Of a stretch of 64,000 nt of DNA, positions 25,747 to 34,731 are shown one piece after another. The DNA lies in the NCBI GenBank assembly GCA_026394375.1, contig JAPKYJ010000004.1, positions 33,138-97,137 of the forward strand, read 5' to 3'. Under the pieces are notes generated by a model. It did not search any database, was not told the DNA's origin, and was given only the letters and a program-made list of their open reading frames with translations. The DNA is from Methanomassiliicoccales archaeon. Lineage in GTDB: Archaea; Thermoplasmatota; Thermoplasmata; Methanomassiliicoccales; UBA472. Position 1 is the first letter of the stretch, and every line of letters starts with the position of its first letter. The position numbers and the translations under genes were made by a program.

Positions 25747-26886
25747 ATGAATCTGACGCTCAAAGTCAAGCTCTGTACGACTCCTGAGCAATACTCCGCG
25801 CTCGTCAGAACGATGGAGCACTTCAATCTTGCTTGCGACTACATCGCTGGCGTGGCCTTTGAGTTGAAGCTCGCCAGCAAGCTCAAGATTCAGCCCACCG
25901 TCTATCGGGCCGTGCGCGAGAAGTTCGGGCTGTCCTCCCAGATGGCCGTTCGCGCCATCTCCAAAGCCATCGAAGCCTACAAGCTCGACAGGACCATCCG
26001 GCCGCACTTCAAATCGCATGGCGCGATGGTCTACGACCAGCGAATACTCAGTTGGAAGGCGCTGGACAGAGTTTCCATCCTGACCCTCGATGGACGTACC
26101 CTCGTCCATGTAGCCATCTATGACTATTTCAAAGCCAAGCTGGACAACCGCATTCGAGGTCAGGCCGACCTCGTTCTTATCGATGATGTGTTCTATCTCT
26201 GCGCCGTAGTCGACGTTCCAGATGCCGAGCCTATCGAGGTCAAGGGCGTTCTCGGCGTGGACCTGGGCATCGTGAACATCGCCGTCGATTCCGATGGAGA
26301 GACGCATTCCGGCACGGGTGTTGAAAAAGTGCGCGGCAAGACCGCAAAGCTCCGCACCGAACTCCAGTCCTGCGGCACGAAGCCCGCAAAGCGGCATCTC
26401 AAGCGCCTTTCTGGATACGAGCAGCGTTTCAGGCGCGATACCAACCATTGCATCTCCAAGAAATTGGTGGCTAAGGCCAAGGACACCGCGAGCGCGATTG
26501 CCCTCGAAGATTTGAACGGCATCCGCAAGCGGACAACGGTTCGCAGGGCTCAGCGCAGCCGCCAATCCTCTTGGGCGTTCGACCAGCTCAGGCAGTTCAT
26601 CGCCTACAAAGCGCAACTCTCCGGTGTGCCTGTCGTTCTGGTGGACCCGAGAAACACTTCCAGAACTTGCCCTTCTTGCGGCCATATCGACAAGGCCAAT
26701 CGGCCAACGAGGGGTGAGTTCAAGTGCGTTCGGTGCGGCAACGCTGGCCCCGCCGACCGCATTGCAGCGGTCAACATCGCTGCAAGGGCGCGAGTCAACG
26801 CGCCCATCGTCTCGGACGGGGTTTTTAGTGGACATTTCGTTCAACCTCCAGGGACAAGCCCACACTCTTTAGAGGTGGGTAGTTGA
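25747..26886 (+). CDS. tnpB: RNA-guided endonuclease TnpB (IS200/IS605 OrfB)
   Basis: 379 residues from MNLTLKVKLCTTPEQYSAL. It keeps the RuvC-like catalytic residues: Asp in VLGVDLGIVNIAVDSDG, Glu in AIALEDLNGIRKR and Asp in GPADRIAAVNIAARA. The zinc finger has CPSCG then CVRCG between the last two. ATG 25747 is chosen over the frame start at 25723 because family members begin at this position. The ORF is intact, so the nuclease may be active. It ends inside the right terminal hairpin region. Confidence 0.93.
   Translation: MNLTLKVKLCTTPEQYSALVRTMEHFNLACDYIAGVAFELKLASKLKIQPTVYRAVREKFGLSSQMAVRAISKAIEAYKLDRTIRPHFKSHGAMVYDQRILSWKALDRVSILTLDGRTLVHVAIYDYFKAKLDNRIRGQADLVLIDDVFYLCAVVDVPDAEPIEVKGVLGVDLGIVNIAVDSDGETHSGTGVEKVRGKTAKLRTELQSCGTKPAKRHLKRLSGYEQRFRRDTNHCISKKLVAKAKDTASAIALEDLNGIRKRTTVRRAQRSRQSSWAFDQLRQFIAYKAQLSGVPVVLVDPRNTSRTCPSCGHIDKANRPTRGEFKCVRCGNAGPADRIAAVNIAARARVNAPIVSDGVFSGHFVQPPGTSPHSLEVGS
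26859..26879. repeat. Right-end hairpin of the TnpB element, overlapping the tnpB 3' end
   Basis: CCCACACTCTTTAGAGGTGGG: CCCAC pairs with GTGGG and CTCT with AGAG. It lies over the last codons of tnpB, where the omega-RNA scaffold of such elements is normally encoded. Confidence 0.7.
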
Positions 26887-26954
26887 CAATGTTGAAATAC
26901 CCAACGCATCAATCAATTCTAGTTGGGAACGAATTTTCCCAGAGGAGGGATTCA

Positions 26955-27023
26955 ATGTCCTGTGGCAAGTGCGGAAAGGGAGCAGCGAAGGTGAAGAAGA
27001 AGGAAGTAAAGAAGAAGAAGTGA
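26955..27023 (+). CDS. 22-residue CxxC, lysine-rich microprotein
   Basis: Starts MSCGKCGKGAAK and continues as a run of mostly lysines and valines. A strong ribosome site, GAGGAGGG, sits 6-8 nt before ATG 26955. The first half has a single C-x2-C pair, enough for half a zinc or Fe-S site, so a dimer or a partner would be needed for full coordination. It lies just right of the TnpB element and may have its own promoter. The ribosome site and clean codon structure argue for a real product; no function can be assigned. Confidence 0.55.
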   Translation: MSCGKCGKGAAKVKKKEVKKKK

Positions 27024-27166
27024 GCCCGGCCTCATCTTCTTGACCTTAGCTAAAACGGCTTTCCAGGCGAGCGCGGGTCTCGCCGAATCTGTTTCATTGC
27101 GTTACTTCGAGATATATTCTTGAGCAAGCCCCGCAACACCCAGCATCCGGCTTTCTAGGTTCAAGG

Positions 27167-28054
27167 CTACGGCCGGTTCGATCTCATCAATGACACCAGG
27201 GAGTTCAGGGTCAGTCCAGCTATCATCAGATTAATGCCGATGATGACCAACAAGGCGGCCGACATGGACTGAAAGAGCCACCCCCATATGAACACCTGTT
27301 CGACCGCCAGAAGGCCTATGATCGTGCCAGCCACGAACATGGCGAACCCCGGCACACCGAAGAACAGCAGTGGGCGGCGATAGCCGACGAACCCTATCAC
27401 TCCGTCCAAGACGCCCACTCCATGGCTCACCGGATGTGTCTTGTGCCTGGTCAGCACCTTGTAGTTCGCGGATATGGGTACCTCCCGTATCCTCATCCCC
27501 CGCTCAGCCAGATGGTTGATCATGTCCGATTCGAGCTTATAGCCGTCGGAATCGAAGTCCATTAGTTGCACCGCTTGTCGGCTGAAGGCGCGGAACCCCG
27601 ACTGAGAATCGGTCACATGCGCCTTCGAACCGAACTCCGTCGCCTTGTTGAGAACGGTCTGCCCCGCTCTGCGGTGTCTCGGCGTCTTGCCGCCGTTCTC
27701 CAGGAAGCGGGAACCTATGACCAGGTCCGCGCTGCCGTCGAGCACCGGGCCGATCAGCAGGGGAATGTCATCCGGATCATTCTGTCCGTCACCGTCCAGC
27801 ATCACCACCACATCGTAGTCGGCGCTCTGGATCTGTGAGAACGCGGTTAGCACCGCTTTCGCTTTTCCAAGGTTGCTGGTCATGTGGAGCACCTTGGCCC
27901 CAGCCTGTTCTGCCACTCGGGCGGTATCGTCAGAGGAGCCGTCATCCACCACGTACACTTCGTCCACATGGTCTTTGGACTTGAGAACGATCGTGCCGAT
28001 GGCTAGTTCCTCATTGTAGGCGGGGATGATGGCGGCGATACTTCGGTCTTTCAT
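27167..28054 (-). CDS. Dolichol-phosphate-mannose-synthase-like GT2 with membrane tail
   Basis: GT2 domain in residues 1-215: IAAIIPAYNEELAIGTIVLK, VYVVDDGSSDDTARV, VVMLDGDGQNDPDDI (DxD) and LVIGSRFLENGG, with the QSGFRAFSR motif of polyprenyl-phosphate glycosyltransferases. Two membrane segments follow (about 225-248 and 255-285). Such enzymes load a sugar on dolichyl phosphate, for example as donor for archaeal protein glycosylation. 295 residues. The specific sugar is unknown. Confidence 0.88.
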   Translation of the reverse strand: MKDRSIAAIIPAYNEELAIGTIVLKSKDHVDEVYVVDDGSSDDTARVAEQAGAKVLHMTSNLGKAKAVLTAFSQIQSADYDVVVMLDGDGQNDPDDIPLLIGPVLDGSADLVIGSRFLENGGKTPRHRRAGQTVLNKATEFGSKAHVTDSQSGFRAFSRQAVQLMDFDSDGYKLESDMINHLAERGMRIREVPISANYKVLTRHKTHPVSHGVGVLDGVIGFVGYRRPLLFFGVPGFAMFVAGTIIGLLAVEQVFIWGWLFQSMSAALLVIIGINLMIAGLTLNSLVSLMRSNRP

Positions 28055-28158
28055 TTCACTCTTCCGTTTTTCAATATATTGCTCCGTTCTTTCAACCTTT
28101 CGGCGAAGGCTTCATCTCTTGGAATGCAACGTGGTGATTGTCTACCAGCGGACCTCGA

Positions 28159-29055
28159 TCATTCCCTCTTCTTCTCCCCGACGGTGACCAAGTAGATGGC
28201 CGTGAACACCAGCGTGGCACCGAGGACGATGAAAACATCCATGGGCTCGTTCAGGATGAGGATGCTGAGCAATACGGCGAAGGCGCTCTCGGAGAGTATG
28301 ATCGTGCTAGACGTGACGATGCTGATGGATCGCAGGGCACTTACCCACATCAAGGTGGGCAGCGAAGTGCATAGCACTCCTACATAAACGAGGATGAGGG
28401 TGCTCTCCCCGCTGATAGGCGAGGAGTGCCCGAAGAGAAGATACAGGGCGAAGAGCGGCAAAGGGGTGAAGAGGTGGAGGGTGAGCACGAACTGGTCGAA
28501 TTTCATGCGCTTGAGCGCGTACTTGGAAAGGACGTAGGTGAGGGCGATGCAGATGGTGGTGCCCAGGAGCATCAGGTCGCCGATGAGCTGGCCGCCTATC
28601 ATTCCCTCCATGTTCAGCTTGGTGGTGAGGACGACCAGCCCTCCCAGGCCAATCGCTAGACCTAGAAGTCTCACCTTGCCCAGGCGCTCCCGGAAGAGCA
28701 GGGCGGAGAGCGGCGCGACCAGGATCACGTTCGCGCCGATGATCAGAGCACCGGTCGAGGCATTGGTCATGCTCAGCCCTTGATACTGCAGCGCCAGGAG
28801 CACGACGGTGATCAGCGGCGCCGCCCAGGCCTCCCACATGCCGAAGATGCGCCAGGTGAACGTGCCTCGGGCCAAGGTGAAAATCAGTGCGACAAGAGCG
28901 CCGATGGTGAATACGAAGGTGGAGAAGAGGAAAGGGTCCAGATCCCCCAGGCCCGATTTGATCGCTACGTACGAGGATCCGAGGAGGAGCGAGGAGATGA
29001 GCGTCAGTCCCACCGCCGCCCGCTTGCTAATCTCCTTCTCTGGCATTTCTAGCAC
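28159..29055 (-). CDS. DMT-superfamily transporter (EamA type)
   Basis: 298 residues with ten predicted membrane spans in two EamA halves: residues about 10-140 and 150-292, the halves separated by FRERLGKVRLLGLAIGLGGL. Typical features are the SLLLGSSYVAIKSG opening and the NEPMDVFIVLGATLVFTAIY ending of the second repeat. Substrates of EamA proteins vary (amino acids, metabolites, nucleotide sugars). An inner start (MPEKEIS, three codons in) is possible. Minus strand, 80 nt after the PAP2 gene end. Confidence 0.85.
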   Translation of the reverse strand: MLEMPEKEISKRAAVGLTLISSLLLGSSYVAIKSGLGDLDPFLFSTFVFTIGALVALIFTLARGTFTWRIFGMWEAWAAPLITVVLLALQYQGLSMTNASTGALIIGANVILVAPLSALLFRERLGKVRLLGLAIGLGGLVVLTTKLNMEGMIGGQLIGDLMLLGTTICIALTYVLSKYALKRMKFDQFVLTLHLFTPLPLFALYLLFGHSSPISGESTLILVYVGVLCTSLPTLMWVSALRSISIVTSSTIILSESAFAVLLSILILNEPMDVFIVLGATLVFTAIYLVTVGEKKRE

Positions 29056-29135
29056 CTCGTCTTGACCGGAATGGCGGGAACGCCTACCCTAGCTAAAGCC
29101 ATTGGCATTAACATCAACTCGGCCGCTCCGCCGTT

Positions 29136-29786
29136 CTAGGCCTCGGATTCGTGTCCCTTGTTCAAGAGTTTATCCCTGAGGCCTCTGAAATAGGTCCGCA
29201 TCGGTCCGACATCCAGCTTGGAGGCGTAGTAGCCGATGATGATGCCCCCCGCTCCTCCGGCGATGATGTCCAGAGGATAGTGCACTCCGGTGTAGACGCG
29301 GGAGAAGGCTACCGCTGCCGCCATGAGGACGAGGGGAAGGAGATAGCGTCTCTCTCTCATGCCGAGCACCACGCTTATGGCGAACGCCCCGGCCGCATGA
29401 GCGGACGGGAACGACTGCCCGAACTGGGAGTCGAGATATTGAACCCCAGATAAGACCTCATAGGGGCGGGGACGGTCCACGAGCGTCTTGGTTACCATGA
29501 CGTAGAGGAGCTCGATGGTCACTGCCACCACGACGTAGCTGGCCAGATCCCTCCTCCTGGCGAGGAAGAGCACCACCACCCAGATCGCTCCCATTTCCAA
29601 CGAGCCGAGGTAGGTCAGGGCGCCCACGATCTCCACCAGGTCCTTCTGGTAGTAGTGGTTGACGAAGAGGAAGGCATCCTGGTCCGCTCGGACGACCTGC
29701 GGAACAAGGAGCAGGGAGGCCATGGCCACTGTGACCAAAAGCAGGACGATGCTCATGCGGCCGAGGGTCGAGGAGACCTTTCTCAT
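29136..29786 (-). CDS. PAP2-family membrane phosphatase
   Basis: 216 residues with about six membrane spans. All three PAP2 motifs are present: KTLVDRPRP, FPSAHAAGAFA (PSAH) and SRVYTGVHYPLDIIAGG (SRxxxxxHxxxD). The family dephosphorylates lipid phosphates such as polyprenyl diphosphate. Given the glycan genes around, recycling of the lipid carrier is a sensible role (inference). Confidence 0.9.
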   Translation of the reverse strand: MRKVSSTLGRMSIVLLLVTVAMASLLLVPQVVRADQDAFLFVNHYYQKDLVEIVGALTYLGSLEMGAIWVVVLFLARRRDLASYVVVAVTIELLYVMVTKTLVDRPRPYEVLSGVQYLDSQFGQSFPSAHAAGAFAISVVLGMRERRYLLPLVLMAAAVAFSRVYTGVHYPLDIIAGGAGGIIIGYYASKLDVGPMRTYFRGLRDKLLNKGHESEA

Positions 29787-29907
29787 CCTCCCCCAATCAT
29801 GGGTCGAGGTAAGAATGCTTTTGGTGCGTGCATCGTGCTAGCGCGTAATCTGGCCCCCCGACAGTTTTTTATGTGGCGCACTTCCTCGTTATCCCAGGGG
29901 GTCTTGG

Positions 29908-31485
29908 ATGTCGTTCAAGAACGAGCTCACTTACATGCGTCTGGTCGAGGCCAAAGAGGAAGAGAAGTATCACGAGACCTACGAGAGCGCGGTCAGGTTG
30001 GTCAAGGAGGGCTTCTCCAAGGAGCAGGTGCTGCCGAACATCATCAACGGCAAGGACGTCAGCTCCGGCAGCAAGTTCGAGAAGCGCAGCCCCGCGGACG
30101 TCAGCTTCCTCATGGCTCGGCTGTGCAAGGGAAATAAGGAGGACGTGAGCAAGGCGGTGAAAGCGGCCAATGAGGCGTTCAAGAGCTGGTCCCGGACGGA
30201 TTTCCTGCAGCGGGTGGAGATCTTCGAGAAGGCGGCCATGATGGCCAGCGACCACAAGTACGAGCTGGCGGCCATGCTCACCTTCGACAACGGCAAGAAC
30301 CGCCACGAGGCTCTGGCGGATATAGACGAAGCAATAGATTTCATGAACTTCTACGCCTCGGAGATGCGCCGGAACGACGGCTATGCCACTCCCTTGCCCC
30401 CGGCCTTCAAGAACGAGAAAGCCATGTCCTTCCTTCGTCCCTTCGGCGTGTGGGCGGTCATCTGCCCGTTCAACTTTCCAGTGGCGATATCAATTGGCAT
30501 GGCCTCGGCCGCCATGATCACCGGCAACACCGTGGTGGTCAAGCCCTCCACCCTGGCGCCTTACACTTTGCACAAGATGTTCCGCATCCTGGAGGAGGCG
30601 GGACTTCCGCCAGGCGTGGCGAACTACGTGGCCGGCAGCGGGAAGGAGGTGGGCGAACCTCTCGTCTCTCATCCAGACGTCGAGGGAATCGTATTCACGG
30701 GCTCCAAGGCGGTGGGGTTCGACATCATCCGCAACTCCGTCCGGGAGCACCCCGTTCCGGTCATAGCGGAGATGGGCTCGAAGAATCCGGTCATCGTCAC
30801 TCTGGACGCGGACCTGGAGAAGGCTGCGAACGGGGTAATAGCATCCGCCTTCGGCTTCGGAGGGCAGAAATGCTCCGCCGCTTCGAGGGTGTACGTGCAT
30901 TCCCGCGTCAAGGACGATTTCGAGAAGGAGCTGGTGAAGAGGGCGAAGAAGCTCAATGTAGCTCATCCGGCCCTGAGGGAAAGCTCCTTCGGACCGATCA
31001 TCGAGGAGGCGAAGGTCGAGGACTATCTGAAGTACGTGGCCATGGGCAAGGAGGCAGGGAAAGTGCTCTGCGGCGGAAGACGGCTGACGCAAGGCTACCT
31101 GAGGAACGGCTTCTACGTGGCACCGACCATCATCTCCGGCCTGCCCCGCGATCACTGGCTGATGAAGAACGAGCTCTTCATGCCCATCCTCTGCACCCAA
31201 GGCTACGATAGGCTGGAGGAGGCGGTGGAGATGGCCAATTCCTCCGCCTACGGGCTGACGGCAGGCATCTTCAGCCAGGACGATGAGGAGGTGGACTACT
31301 TCTTCAACCACATCCAGTCCGGGGTGGTGTACGCCAACCGGGGAAGGGGAGCGTGCACCGGCGCCATCGTCGGGGCTCAGTCCTTCGTCGGTTGGAAGGC
31401 CTCCGGCTCGACCGGCAAAGGCACTGGTGGGGTCTGGTACCTGCAGCAGTTCCTCCGGGAGCAGACCAGGACCGTCGTGCTCTGA
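29908..31485 (+). CDS. Aldehyde dehydrogenase, 1-pyrroline-5-carboxylate dehydrogenase-like
   Basis: 525 residues, ALDH superfamily. It shows WAVICPFNFPVAISIGMAS, NTVVVKPSTLAPYTLHKMF (the NAD-binding Lys), FTGSKAVGFDI, catalytic Glu in VIAEMGSKNPVIV and catalytic Cys in GFGGQKCSAASRVYV. Length and the N-terminal ~50-residue extension match the P5C dehydrogenase branch, which oxidises glutamate semialdehyde to glutamate. No proline dehydrogenase is adjacent. A TATA-like TTTTTTATG lies at 29865-29873, about 35 nt before the start. Substrate inferred from family only. Confidence 0.87.
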   Translation: MSFKNELTYMRLVEAKEEEKYHETYESAVRLVKEGFSKEQVLPNIINGKDVSSGSKFEKRSPADVSFLMARLCKGNKEDVSKAVKAANEAFKSWSRTDFLQRVEIFEKAAMMASDHKYELAAMLTFDNGKNRHEALADIDEAIDFMNFYASEMRRNDGYATPLPPAFKNEKAMSFLRPFGVWAVICPFNFPVAISIGMASAAMITGNTVVVKPSTLAPYTLHKMFRILEEAGLPPGVANYVAGSGKEVGEPLVSHPDVEGIVFTGSKAVGFDIIRNSVREHPVPVIAEMGSKNPVIVTLDADLEKAANGVIASAFGFGGQKCSAASRVYVHSRVKDDFEKELVKRAKKLNVAHPALRESSFGPIIEEAKVEDYLKYVAMGKEAGKVLCGGRRLTQGYLRNGFYVAPTIISGLPRDHWLMKNELFMPILCTQGYDRLEEAVEMANSSAYGLTAGIFSQDDEEVDYFFNHIQSGVVYANRGRGACTGAIVGAQSFVGWKASGSTGKGTGGVWYLQQFLREQTRTVVL

Positions 31486-31605
31486 TGCTCGTGAAATGCC
31501 ACCGGAGGCATGCTCATTCCGCGGCGGCAGACGGTCTGTTCTCCGCAGACGACGGTCTAGACCGCAAAGTGCAAAATCCTAGTACCGCCATAGAGAACAC
31601 GTAAC

Positions 31606-32439
31606 ATGCTCGACAAGGTCCTCTTGCCGGTGGATTTCACGCCCCAGTCGATGATGATGTTCGACTGCGCTACGGAGCTGAAGGAGCTGGGCACCAAGCA
31701 CTTCACCCTGCTGCACGTCCAGCCAAAGGGGAAGTCGCTGACCGAGGAGGAGCAGCGCCTCTTCGATGAGATGGAGGAGAAGCTGGTTGAGGCAGGAATC
31801 GATTCCCGTCCTCTGATCAGGCAGGGGGATGCGGTCGAGGTCATCGTCGACGAAGCGAACCAAGAGAACGTGGACATGATCGCCATGGCCTCCGGGGGCA
31901 AAGGCCGGGCGGAGGAGTTCTTCGTCGGCTCCGTGTCCTTCGGAGTCACCAGGCGGACTTCGAAGCCCGTTCTTCTGGACAAGCTGCCCATGATGCACGA
32001 CGAGGGCGTGCGCAAGGAGTGCCGCACCGGCGCCCATATGTTCCGCCATGCATTGGTGGCCGTGGAGCTACCCGCGTGCTCGAACGTCGTGGAAGACTTG
32101 TTGATCACCCTCTGCCAGAGGGGGCTGAAGGAGGCGACCCTGGTGCACGTCATCGACTCCGGCCGCTACAAGATGAGCGACGACCAGCGCTTCAAGGACG
32201 TGAAGAAGGAGCTGGAGGGGATGCGCGACCGATGCCCTCCCAACAGCTGCCAAGTGAAGACACATATACACTATGGAACGGCGGCCTACAACATCCTGGA
32301 AGTGGCGAGGGAGGTGGACGCCTCGGTCATCATGGTGGGCACGAAGCAGAGATCATATCTCAAGGGGATGACCATCGGGTCGGTCTCGGAGGAAGTGGTC
32401 CGTCGAGCGAAGGTGCCGGTGCTGGTCGTGCCTTGCTAG
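31606..32439 (+). CDS. Tandem universal stress protein (two UspA domains)
   Basis: 277 residues in two Usp halves. The first (1-130) starts LDKVLLPVDFTPQSMMMFDC and ends with SVSFGVTRRTSKPVLL. The second (145-277) starts HALVAVELPACSNVVEDLLI and has VIMVGTKQRSYLKGMTIGSV, with the G-x2-G-x9-G(S/T)-like nucleotide-binding pattern in altered form. A CGGTCTAGACCG palindrome sits at 31553-31564 in front of the gene. Stress role by family. Confidence 0.88.
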   Translation: MLDKVLLPVDFTPQSMMMFDCATELKELGTKHFTLLHVQPKGKSLTEEEQRLFDEMEEKLVEAGIDSRPLIRQGDAVEVIVDEANQENVDMIAMASGGKGRAEEFFVGSVSFGVTRRTSKPVLLDKLPMMHDEGVRKECRTGAHMFRHALVAVELPACSNVVEDLLITLCQRGLKEATLVHVIDSGRYKMSDDQRFKDVKKELEGMRDRCPPNSCQVKTHIHYGTAAYNILEVAREVDASVIMVGTKQRSYLKGMTIGSVSEEVVRRAKVPVLVVPC

Positions 32440-32478
32440 TGCGCTCGTCCAGAGCAAGCGTTTAATCCGCGATATCTT

Positions 32479-33168
32479 ATGGCAGGGGACATGAGCGAAG
32501 GCGATTTCCGCATCCTGGGCGATCTGGACGTCGTTCCTGGAGGAGCGCGATGCGCGCTGCTCATCCGCCACGCCGACCGGGACGGTCCGCTGACGAAGCT
32601 CATCGACGATTCGGTGAGCATCAACGCACGGGGGGAGGAGCGAGCGAAGAGCTTCGGAAAGCACATCCGGAACCGAGACGGCCTGCGCTTTCATTCCTCC
32701 CCGGTGGGCAGGTGCGTGCGGACCTGCGAATGCATTTCCCGAGGATATGGAAGCAAGGTCGAGATCCAGCCCTCCGCCGTCATCGGCATGAAAGGTCCTT
32801 TCATCCTCAGGCCGAAGGAGGCCACGCAGCTGATGACCGAGCTGGGTTTGGTGCATTTCGTGGATGCATACATCAAAGGCGAGCTCGATCCGACCGTGGT
32901 CATGCCCGGTGCGGAAGGCGCTCAACGGCTGATATCGTGGACGGCCTGCAAGATGCGCTCTGGTGCGCCAGGTACGAGGATCGCGGTCACCCACGACCTC
33001 ATCCTCACGCCCGTGCTCAGGCACCTCTTCGATTACGACGTTCATGGCCTGGGCTTGATAGACTTCCTGGACGGATTCGTTCTGTATGAGCAGGGGGCCA
33101 GGATGCTCGCCCTCTACGACGGAAAAGAGGTGGATGTGACCTCGATGTCCGTTCCCCTTTACCGATGA
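32479..33168 (+). CDS. Histidine phosphatase superfamily protein
   Basis: 229 residues. The RHG-type motif is LLIRHADRDGPL (His plus two Arg), followed by FHSSPVGRCVRTCECI and TRIAVTHDLILTPVLRHLF, where the second catalytic His lies. It belongs to the phosphoglycerate-mutase-like branch. The substrate is unknown. It starts 39 nt after the Usp stop and precedes the flippase gene by 30 nt, so the three may be one transcription unit. Confidence 0.83.
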   Translation: MAGDMSEGDFRILGDLDVVPGGARCALLIRHADRDGPLTKLIDDSVSINARGEERAKSFGKHIRNRDGLRFHSSPVGRCVRTCECISRGYGSKVEIQPSAVIGMKGPFILRPKEATQLMTELGLVHFVDAYIKGELDPTVVMPGAEGAQRLISWTACKMRSGAPGTRIAVTHDLILTPVLRHLFDYDVHGLGLIDFLDGFVLYEQGARMLALYDGKEVDVTSMSVPLYR

Positions 33169-33198
33169 GGGGAAGAGCGATAGGTTAAGAAAGGGGTA

Positions 33199-34731
33199 GT
33201 GAATGCCGCCAGCGATATCTTGATCGGCCGTCGCTCAGTCGTCTTCCTCGCCTTCAGGCTCGCCTCTTCTCTGCTGGGCTTCGTAGGCCTGTTCTTCATG
33301 ACCCGGTATCTCGGGTCCGACGTCTACGGGACGATAGCGCTGACGATGTCGCTTCTGGCGACGTTCAATTTGTTCTCGGATTTGGGCTTCGGCAGCGCGC
33401 ACGTGAAGCGAGTCTCGGAAGGGCAGGACATAAACGACTGCGTCTCCACCTACGCCGCGGTCAAGATCATCCTCACCGTGATAACGGTGGTCGTGACGGT
33501 GGTCGCGCTGCTCATCTGGTCCACGTACTTGGGCGGTTCGATAACCGGTGAGACCGGCTCCCTGATCCTGCTCTTCCTGCTCTTCAACGTGCTCTACAAC
33601 CTCTCCTCCATCGCCACCACCACCTACAACGCCACCATGGAGGTCTTCAAGTCGCAGCTGAACGGACTGGTGGAGGTGTGCATACGCATCCCCCTGGTGA
33701 TCTTCGTATCGTACAACCGGATGGGGGCCATCCCCCTCGCCTACGCCTACGTCATCGGCGCATTGGCGGTGGTATCGACCGGGCTGTTCTTCCTCCACCG
33801 GGACAAGATCAAGTTCCGCCGGCCCACTCTCTTCCGTTCGTACCTCAAGTTCGCTCTGCCCTTGGCGCTCATCTCCGTCGTCGGCGCGGTGGCGGGCAAC
33901 ATGGACAAGCTGTTCATCGGATACTTCGACAGTCCTACCGCAGTGGGATACTATTCCTCCAGCCAAGTGTTCCTGAGCATCTTCGCTTTGATCGGGGCGG
34001 CCGTGGCCACCATGACCTTCCCCTCGTTCTCGAAGCTGCACATGAACGGCAACATGGACGAGATACGCAAGCTGACCAAGCAGGCGGAACGCTACATCTC
34101 CATGATCGGTATGCCCGTCACGGTGATAATCATCTTTTTTCCGACCGAGACCGCCAAGGTCATGCTCGGTTCGAATTTCGCCGCTGCCGGTGAACCGATC
34201 CGGTACTTAGCAATAGCGACCATGCTGGGGCTCCTCAACCAGGTGCATTCGTCCCAGGTCTTGGCCGTCAATCGACCGGACCTATCCGCCAAGCTCACTC
34301 TTCTGAGCTTCATGATCGCCACCCCCTTGCTACTGGTCTTCGTCCCCGCCAGCCTCTTTGGGGTGCAGCTGTTCGGGATGTCCTACACCGGTGCGGCCGT
34401 CGCCTCGATGCTTGTCGCAGCCATCATGTTCGTGGTCACGAGGTACATAGTGCACCGTCTCACCGGCACAGGCTCCAATCCGAGGATCTTGCTCCATGTT
34501 CTCGCCGCGATCGTGGCAGGCCTAGTGATCTACTCCTTCTCCGGCGTCTTCCCACTGGACGGCTGGCTGCACATGATCATCTACGGCCTGGTCTCCATGG
34601 AGGCTTTCCTTCTGACGCTCTGGCTGATGCGCGAGTTCGACCGAGATGACATGCTGTACTTCCTCGACCTCCTCAACGTGAGGAAGCTTTGGCACTATGT
34701 GAAGGGAGAGATGAAGGGCAACAGGGAATAG
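33199..34731 (+). CDS. Polysaccharide flippase (Wzx/MATE-like, MOP superfamily)
   Basis: 510 residues with about 14 membrane spans. The N terminus SLLGFVGLFFMTRYLGSDVY is typical of Wzx-type transporters, and a conserved charged loop sits after the second span (DLGFGSAHVKRVSEGQD). The start is GTG 33199 with AAGGGG 5-7 nt upstream. It would flip lipid-linked glycans across the membrane, fitting the sugar clusters to the left. Two positively charged cytosolic loops (residues ~285-305) support orientation. Confidence 0.88.
   Translation: MNAASDILIGRRSVVFLAFRLASSLLGFVGLFFMTRYLGSDVYGTIALTMSLLATFNLFSDLGFGSAHVKRVSEGQDINDCVSTYAAVKIILTVITVVVTVVALLIWSTYLGGSITGETGSLILLFLLFNVLYNLSSIATTTYNATMEVFKSQLNGLVEVCIRIPLVIFVSYNRMGAIPLAYAYVIGALAVVSTGLFFLHRDKIKFRRPTLFRSYLKFALPLALISVVGAVAGNMDKLFIGYFDSPTAVGYYSSSQVFLSIFALIGAAVATMTFPSFSKLHMNGNMDEIRKLTKQAERYISMIGMPVTVIIIFFPTETAKVMLGSNFAAAGEPIRYLAIATMLGLLNQVHSSQVLAVNRPDLSAKLTLLSFMIATPLLLVFVPASLFGVQLFGMSYTGAAVASMLVAAIMFVVTRYIVHRLTGTGSNPRILLHVLAAIVAGLVIYSFSGVFPLDGWLHMIIYGLVSMEAFLLTLWLMREFDRDDMLYFLDLLNVRKLWHYVKGEMKGNRE

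Larger units (their letters stand above)
25668..26881 (+). mobile_element. Stand-alone TnpB element (IS200/IS605-type, no TnpA)
   Basis: An intact tnpB flanked by the end hairpins typical of this group. The left hairpin CCCACAGGCTTTAGCCGTGGG is at 25672-25692 and the right hairpin CCCACACTCTTTAGAGGTGGG at 26859-26879. Part of the left end, GAAGCCCACAGGCT, is repeated at 25668-25681 and 25725-25738. No tnpA is present, so movement would need a transposase in trans. Exact ends and target motif are not defined. The guide (omega) RNA would overlap the 3' end of tnpB and the right end. Confidence 0.85.

Noticed and set aside
25468..26865. 465-codon open frame on the minus strand across tnpB
   Set aside because: It is the antisense shadow of a clear TnpB with intact motifs; its translation has no family features.
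31553..31564. 12-bp palindrome CGGTCTAGACCG before the Usp gene as an operator
   Set aside because: About 16 palindromes of this length are expected by chance in the window, and it has no partner site.
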